Positions 58,828 through 64,000 of a DNA stretch of 64,000 nt are shown one piece after another. This DNA is from Halichoerus grypus. Taxonomy: Eukaryota > Chordata > Mammalia > Carnivora > Phocidae. The stretch's first letter is position 1; each line of letters begins with the position of its first letter. Under the pieces are notes generated by a model. That model saw nothing but the letters and a program-made list of their open reading frames with translations. It was not told where the DNA came from and made no database searches. The stretch spans positions 55,888,598-55,952,597 of the forward strand of contig NC_135720.1 in NCBI RefSeq assembly GCF_964656455.1, given 5' to 3'. The translations under genes and the position numbers were made by a program.

Positions 58828-59164
58828 GACCCCACCAGAATATATATCTTGATTTCACTTTGTTTTCTAGTAATTTTCTTTTAATCCCAATCTCATCTAA
58901 GATAACTAACAATAATAACCAACAAAAGATATTTCCTTACGTGATTAAGAAAGTCAGGGGATTTCAGCAGCTGTTTGAAATTATACATAGGCAACAAGAA
59001 AAATAATTCTAGCTTATAAAATTAGGCTGAACTTATCCACTGACCCTTCAATGGATAAGTAGCCGAACATGCTAAAACATTTTAGGGAAAGAGTTTTGAT
59101 GTTTCATTGTGTTTCTGCCAGAATATTTTCTTCTATAATTTTATGGCATTTGATTGACTACGTT

Positions 59165-60480
59165 TTACTGTTTTTTAAATTAATGTTATTGAAGGATAAT
59201 TTATATACAATAAAATGTATCCATTTTAAGAGTACAGTTCTGTTATTTTGGCAAACGTATATATCTGTGTATTCCTCATAACAATCAAGGTAGAGAATAT
59301 TCATCACCCCCAAAAGTTCATTCGTGTCTCTTTGCAGTAAGCCTACCTTTGATCAGCCAAATGCAAACATATCTACTTTCTGTGACTATCCATTACTTTT
59401 GCCTCTTTTTGCATTTTTGTAAAAATCATATACTATTTTGTGTATTTGACTTCTTTTGCATAGCAAAATGTTCTTGAGATTTATCTATGATGTTGCATTT
59501 TTATTGTCAAATAGTATTATTTTGTGCTATGTTGCATTGTTTAGCCATTTAATTGTTGAAGTATCTCGCTGTTTTCATTTTTAAGCTATGAGAATAAACT
59601 TGCTGTGAACATTCATGTACAAGTCTTTGTGTGGAAATATATTTTTATTTCTCATTGGCAAATATCTAGGAGTGGAATTGCAAAGTGAAAGGCAAGTATG
59701 TGATTAATTTTATAAGAAACTGCCTTTTTGAAAAAAATGTATCATTTTACATTCTCACCAGCAATGTATGAAAATTCTAACTATTCCAAGTGTCTATTAA
59801 TACTTGGTATTTGCCAGTCTTTAAATTTTAGCCATGCTAGTGACTATGTAGTGGCATCTTATTGTAGTTTTAATTTGCATTTCATTGATGACTAAAGATG
59901 CTGAGTATCTTTCTATGTGCTTATTGACCATAAATGTATTTTTTATTATGATGTGTCCATTCAAATATTTTGTCCATTTTTAAATTAAGTTATTTGTCTT
60001 ATAAATATTAAAAGATTTTTTTATATGTTTTGCATACAAATCTTCTGTCAGATTGTGGTATTAGAATATTACCTCCTAAAAAAAAAAAAAAGAATATTAT
60101 CTCCTTGCTTTTTCTCAGTGATGTTTTCTGAAGAGCAAATGTTCTTATTTTTAATGAAGTCCAATTTATCAATTTTTAAATTAATCCTTTTGTGTGCTAG
60201 GATATCTTTGCATATCCAAAGTTATGAAGATTTTCTTATATAATTTCTTCTAGAAATGTAATTGATCTTTTGTTCTCTGTACTTTATTAGTAACTAAAGT
60301 ATTCACAATCCTATTATAAGCATTTACCATAGATTATTTCTTCCCAGTCAAATCACGGTGATTTGGCTAGATGATTAACCTGTGTTTATGGATAAATTCA
60401 ATCTTTTCCATTCTACCCTATAACATAAAACTATTGTACAATTTTCTAATAATTCATATTTTGTTTTTAAATGATGGTTT
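59165..60480 (-). mobile_element. Ancient L1M 3' half, minus strand
   Basis: Antisense old-L1 3'UTR and ORF2 C-terminal text in order: 'TCATCACCCCCAAAAGTTCATTCG' (59303), 'GAACATTCATGTACAAGTCTTTGTGTGG' (59608), 'CAAATATCTAGGAGTGGAATTGC' (59660), 'TTTTACATTCTCACCAGCAATGTATG' (59745), 'TTAATTTGCATTTCATTGATGAC' (59870), 'TCCAATTTATCAATTTTT' (60160). No frame survives. Confidence 0.88.
60063..60105 (+). mobile_element. Poly(A)-only retro-insertion with TSD
   Basis: AGAATATTACCTCCT (60063-60077) and AGAATATTATCTCCT (60091-60105), one mismatch, flank 13 uninterrupted A bases and nothing else. This is what extreme 5' truncation of an L1-mobilised RNA would leave. It lies inside the L1M fossil. Confidence 0.6.
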
Positions 60481-60999
60481 CCATTATAATTCATTTTCCA
60501 TCTACACCCAAATACCTTGGATCACCATGAGACTTGTAAGAAAATAGTCCTAAAGCAAAGCTGCATAGTAAACCACTTTACTTATGTGGTGAGTGAAACT
60601 AATCCCCCTGGTAAGAATTCTGTGCTTAAATATAGCTCTTTTAATGCCATTTATGACATATAATGTTTAAAATATGTAGTACTTTATAGAACAGAACACA
60701 AATGTTAATTATGATCCAATAATAACTTATACAATTATTCATTAATCAAGTCTTTTAGTGTACTTTTTTTGTAAACAATTGTCCACACTTTATTGAGCAT
60801 GAATAGGTAGGTAAGAGAATAGTTAGTAGAAGCTGCAAAAGATATAGTTCATTTTCAACCTATCTGAAAATATAGAACATATATAATCCTAATGGTTAAG
60901 AGGAATGAATTGATATTGAAATTTTGCCCAAGTGCCTGGCAGAGGTCTTGGAAGTGATAATGATTTAACGACTACCTTTCAGAATGCCATGTTAGTGTT
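60481..60999. other. No recognised feature
   Basis: AT-rich; nothing named. Confidence 0.4.
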
Positions 61000-61013
61000 T
61001 CTATGGCATTTTC

Positions 61014-61217
61014 TTTTTTTTTTTTTTTAAAGATTTTGTTTATTTATTTGACAGAGAGAGACACAGCGAGAGAGGGAACACAAGCAGGGGGAGTGGGAGA
61101 GGGAGAAGGAGGCTTCCCGCCTAGCAGGGAGCCCGATGTGGGGCTTGATCCCAGGACCCTGGGACCATGGCCTGAGCCGAAGGCAGACGCTTAATGACTG
61201 GGCCACCCAGGCGCCCC
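61014..61217 (-). mobile_element. Can-SINE, minus strand, 14-bp TSD
   Basis: Perfect duplication TCTATGGCATTTTC at 61000-61013 and 61218-61231. Tail AAAGATTTTGTTTATTTATTTG, body AGGCTTCCCGCCTAGCAGGG, end CCACCCAGGCGCCCC. Confidence 0.97.
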
Positions 61218-61300
61218 TCTATGGCATTTTCATAGGTATTTTCTCACTTGATTCTCATAACAAACCTGTGAGATCAGAGCTCAAAATATATTTGTTAAAT
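61218..61300 (+). mobile_element. MIR fragment flanking the SINE
   Basis: 'TTCTCACTTGATTCTCATAACAAACCTGTGAGATC' is the MIR core. Confidence 0.6.
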
Positions 61301-61859
61301 GAAAAAAATCGAGAGAATAATATCAAGGTAACATTATGTAAATAGCTAATATTTCAATATCCGTGTTTAATCACGAAGATAATATAAAGCAAAAAGAAGG
61401 TCTCTATGGAACATTAGTCAGTTTGAATAACTAGTATAATATATATCCTTATTTAAATCTCTAGATAATTCCACTGGCCTCTTGAAGAAAGTCATTCCCC
61501 CGCCCCCGGGGACACATGGGCTGCACAGGAAAGTCATATTTTTAAGCAAACACATAATGATTAAATTCATTGCTTAATTATTCACAATTGCATTTTGATT
61601 GCATGGACATAATATAGATCTTTAAAACCATCACAAGTTTTCTCTGAAATATATTTAAAATCATCCCTAGACATAAATAAGTAATAGCAGTTCTCCTTTT
61701 CAAAGTAACTTTACATCACAGGTTCCCATTTATGGTTACATAAAGGCATAGGATCTTAAATGTTTATATTTGGGGAATATGAAATTATAAAACTTGGCTA
61801 AACACAGCCGTTTTGTGAGTAATTCTGGCCCCTGAGTCTCATAACCTTTCTGATCATCA
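61301..61859. other. No recognised feature
   Basis: AT-rich; a C-rich patch at 61498-61510. Confidence 0.4.
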
Positions 61860-61899
61860 TTCTGATTTTATTCCTCTGAATCCAGAACTAAGTACTAAG

Positions 61900-62060
61900 T
61901 CTCAAGGTGCTCTTAATAGGAAGGTAAATGAGTTAATGTTATTTTTCCCGTATTACACATGAAAAATGAGTTCAGCAAAATGAAATGACTTATTCAAAGG
62001 CATAGAACTCAGTCCATATGAGAATTAGTATTCAGGATTCTTTCTTTCTGTACTAGCTAA
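61900..62060 (+). mobile_element. Probable MIR 3' half
   Basis: 'ATTACACATGAAAAATGAGTTCAGC', 'AATGACTTATTCAAAGGCATAGAACTCAGTCC' follow the MIR 3' half. Confidence 0.55.
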
Positions 62061-62204
62061 TCTCCGTTTCTTCTCTCACTCACCTTTGTCAAATAAAATC
62101 TCCTTGGTATTAATGGCAGATTTCTGATATATGTGACAGGTTATATTTTAGCAAAATGGGCAATTTTTAGCTCTAGTTAGATTTTATACTTCAGATCCTT
62201 CTAT

Positions 62205-62335
62205 GTTCTCTTCAAGGATGAGGACTAGCTAGAAATTTTACACATTGTCTTATCCATTGCTGTTATCTGTAGCACTAAAATGGAGCTGAGTGCATAGTAA
62301 GTAGTCAGTAAATATTTGTTAAAGAAATGCATTAT
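62205..62335 (+). mobile_element. L2 LINE 3' end
   Basis: 'GGAGCTGAGTGCATAGTAAGTAGTCAGTAAATATTTGTTAAAGAAATG' is the L2 terminus. A similar weaker phrase occurs at 62640-62680. Confidence 0.65.
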
Positions 62336-63128
62336 TTATCAAATAAAAAAGAGATTTATCTCTTCTCTCCTTCCACCAAAGTCTCAACATCTCCCTGCCA
62401 CCCAGCAGGTTGTTCCATAGCAGCTGTTCCTCTAATAATTACACACTTTCCTCACTATGTATCAGAGCATTTTTTCCCTAAAGATGTGGAATAGAAGTAG
62501 GTGGCATAACTAGATGTTTAAGAAAGAAATTCATCACATTGGACATAACATTTAAATTTTTAAATAAAGTAAATTCATCACATTTATAGATATGTGGCAA
62601 TTAAAAGTAAACATCTTATTCAAATATAATGGGAAAATTTAGCACAATTCCTGGAACTCAATAGGTACTTAATAATTTTAATTAACTTCTTATTCTCCCT
62701 ATCCTCAGTTTAGGGTAATCTTGCCATATACTATATTATTAATTTGTATTCTTTATGTACATTAGAATAATCTTTACAAATGTTCTGGTACATTTCAATA
62801 TTCAAAGTGTGACACCCCTGAAAAAAAATTTTAAGGCAAATTTCTGTACATTGGATGGCAATTTTAATTATAACTATAATACAATAATTCATTCAAGCAT
62901 AAAAAACATTGATTGTGTAAGGTAAATAGCAAACAATGAAAAACAAAACAAAAAGCAACTTGAATTGCATCCTTAGGACTAGGTCTTTCTGTTTTTTTTT
63001 TCTTTTAATTTTGTGGAGAGCAATTCAAAGGCAACTAGTATATTGGAAAAATTCCTACTTTGAAGGTCATACCAACTTTAATATACATGCTAGTGAGTAA
63101 ACAGATTCCCAGTCATCAGGATATTGAA

Positions 63129-63130
<2 letters not shown>
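62336..63130. other. No recognised feature
   Basis: AT-rich; only an L2-like phrase near 62,640. Confidence 0.4.

Positions 63131-63132
<2 letters not shown>

Positions 63133-63179
<47 letters not shown>
63133..63179 (+). repeat. (CA)n microsatellite
   Basis: About 23 uninterrupted CA units, the longest microsatellite in the window. The 81-codon frame across it is a repeat artefact. Confidence 0.97.
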
Positions 63180-64000
63180 GCCTTGGCAGGACTGACATTA
63201 TGAAAGGCTTTATAATTTTTTATCACATTAGGCTAACTTTTCCCCTTGGCTTTCTTTGTCATGATACTAATACTACTTATGGCAACATCAGAAAAAGGAA
63301 CTATTTCTATGAGTATCAGTTGATGATAATTCAAGATGACACAACTATGGGATGTTCAAGACCACAGAAGTAAGAGTTAAGTTTTATGTCTTTTTCCATT
63401 CTTACCTTATAGAATTCATGGATGGTCAGCTCAGAGGCTAAATGTCTGCCAACAGTGGGCTCAAGCATTATCCTTTGTTTGCCCAAATATGGTAATTCAG
63501 GTTGCAAAACTCTGGACTATTAAGTTTCATGAAGTTCTTCAGTCCTATCATGGCCTATAGCTCTGTCTGGGTGCCTAGGGACTAGGGTCACTAGAACTCA
63601 GTTTGTAGACAGAAAAGCTGTGAATGGGAAGTGATGATTTGTCTGGATCAATTTGTCCCCTCCTAACTTTCTTGTCACTAGTTTATACCTTGTTACCGAC
63701 TTACACATTTTTTCATGGTTATTCCATGCTGAAAATGCTTAAAGAGAAATGGAAACTGAGATATAAAGGCCAGATGCATGGATTCCTCTAAGAGAGATTA
63801 GGAAAACAATCTCTAACAAGATACTATCATTTATTAGTACACAAGAATGTGATAATAAATAGTATTCCAAATGAAACTAAATAGATTTTCAGAGATTCTT
63901 GTATTCCTGAGATCCCGAGGATAAGAATGCTCTTTTCCCTATTTTTTAGGTATCTAATATGTGCAATGAGACAACTAGTATGTTTTGTTTCTTTAATTAT
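63180..64000. other. No recognised feature
   Basis: Unique AT-rich sequence to the window end. Confidence 0.4.

Noticed and set aside
1072..61217. CRISPR-like array because one ~200-bp sequence recurs 22 times
   Set aside because: Copies are dispersed, in both orientations, each with its own duplication and A-rich tail: SINE insertions, not an array.
63128..63373. An 81-codon frame beginning with a His-Thr repeat
   Set aside because: The repeat is translation of the (CA)n microsatellite.

Overview
The window is ordinary nuclear DNA from a placental mammal of the order Carnivora. The diagnostic signal is the tRNA-derived Can-SINE. I count 22 copies, most flanked by target-site duplications (TSDs) that can be read directly. 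Their sequence (head GCGCCTGGGTGGCTCAG, body with CTGCTCGGCAGGGAGTCTGC, tail of AATAAA repeats followed by TCTTT) is the arctoid type (bear, seal, mustelid) rather than the dog SINEC_Cf or cat forms. I infer an arctoid caniform and cannot name the species. The DNA is AT-rich. No host protein-coding exon, RNA gene, CRISPR array or bacterial-type operon can be supported, so the window is either a gene desert or part of a long intron.

Layout. 1-12.4 kb: AT-rich sequence with seven Can-SINEs, an L2 3' end and two MIRs. 12.47-18.36 kb: the largest single object, a minus-strand carnivore LINE-1 of about 5.9 kb. It has a recognisable 3'UTR, ORF2, ORF1 and a GC-rich 5'UTR carrying a ~250-bp tandem duplication. 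It is flanked by a decayed TSD and is dead: ORF2 has a ~1-kb internal deletion from endonuclease into reverse transcriptase, and there are several frameshifts and stops. 18.6-24 kb: one Can-SINE, a near full-length hAT-type fossil and a MIR. 24-27.3 kb: a plus-strand L2/CR1-clade LINE with a decayed reverse-transcriptase box, broken by two later minus-strand L1 fragments. 27.4-33.1 kb: a very old, nearly contiguous minus-strand L1M. 33.3-40.1 kb: MIR, MaLR-like LTR, two young Can-SINEs and the 5' part of another old L1. 40.1-42.7 kb: about 2.5 kb without a recognisable repeat. 43.7-51.5 kb: two young Can-SINEs, a probable solo LTR with TGTTAA/TTAACA ends, two hAT fossils (one split by a ~450-bp insertion), an L2 end, an MLT1-type LTR and a short L1 3' end. 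52.5-58.9 kb: the densest SINE cluster (six copies) with MIRs and a second MaLR-like LTR. 59.1-64 kb: an old L1M 3' half holding an apparent poly(A)-only insertion, a Can-SINE inside a MIR, L2 ends and a (CA)n microsatellite.

Nothing here works together as a pathway. The window is a layered record of retrotransposition: L2, MIR and hAT fossils are oldest, then L1M and MaLR, then the carnivore L1 with Can-SINEs that used its machinery. I did not find a new biological system. The most useful leads are structural: the poly(A)-only insertion with its TSD, the split hAT element, the solo LTR, the L1 internal deletion and 5'UTR duplication, and the repeat-free block at 40.2-42.65 kb.
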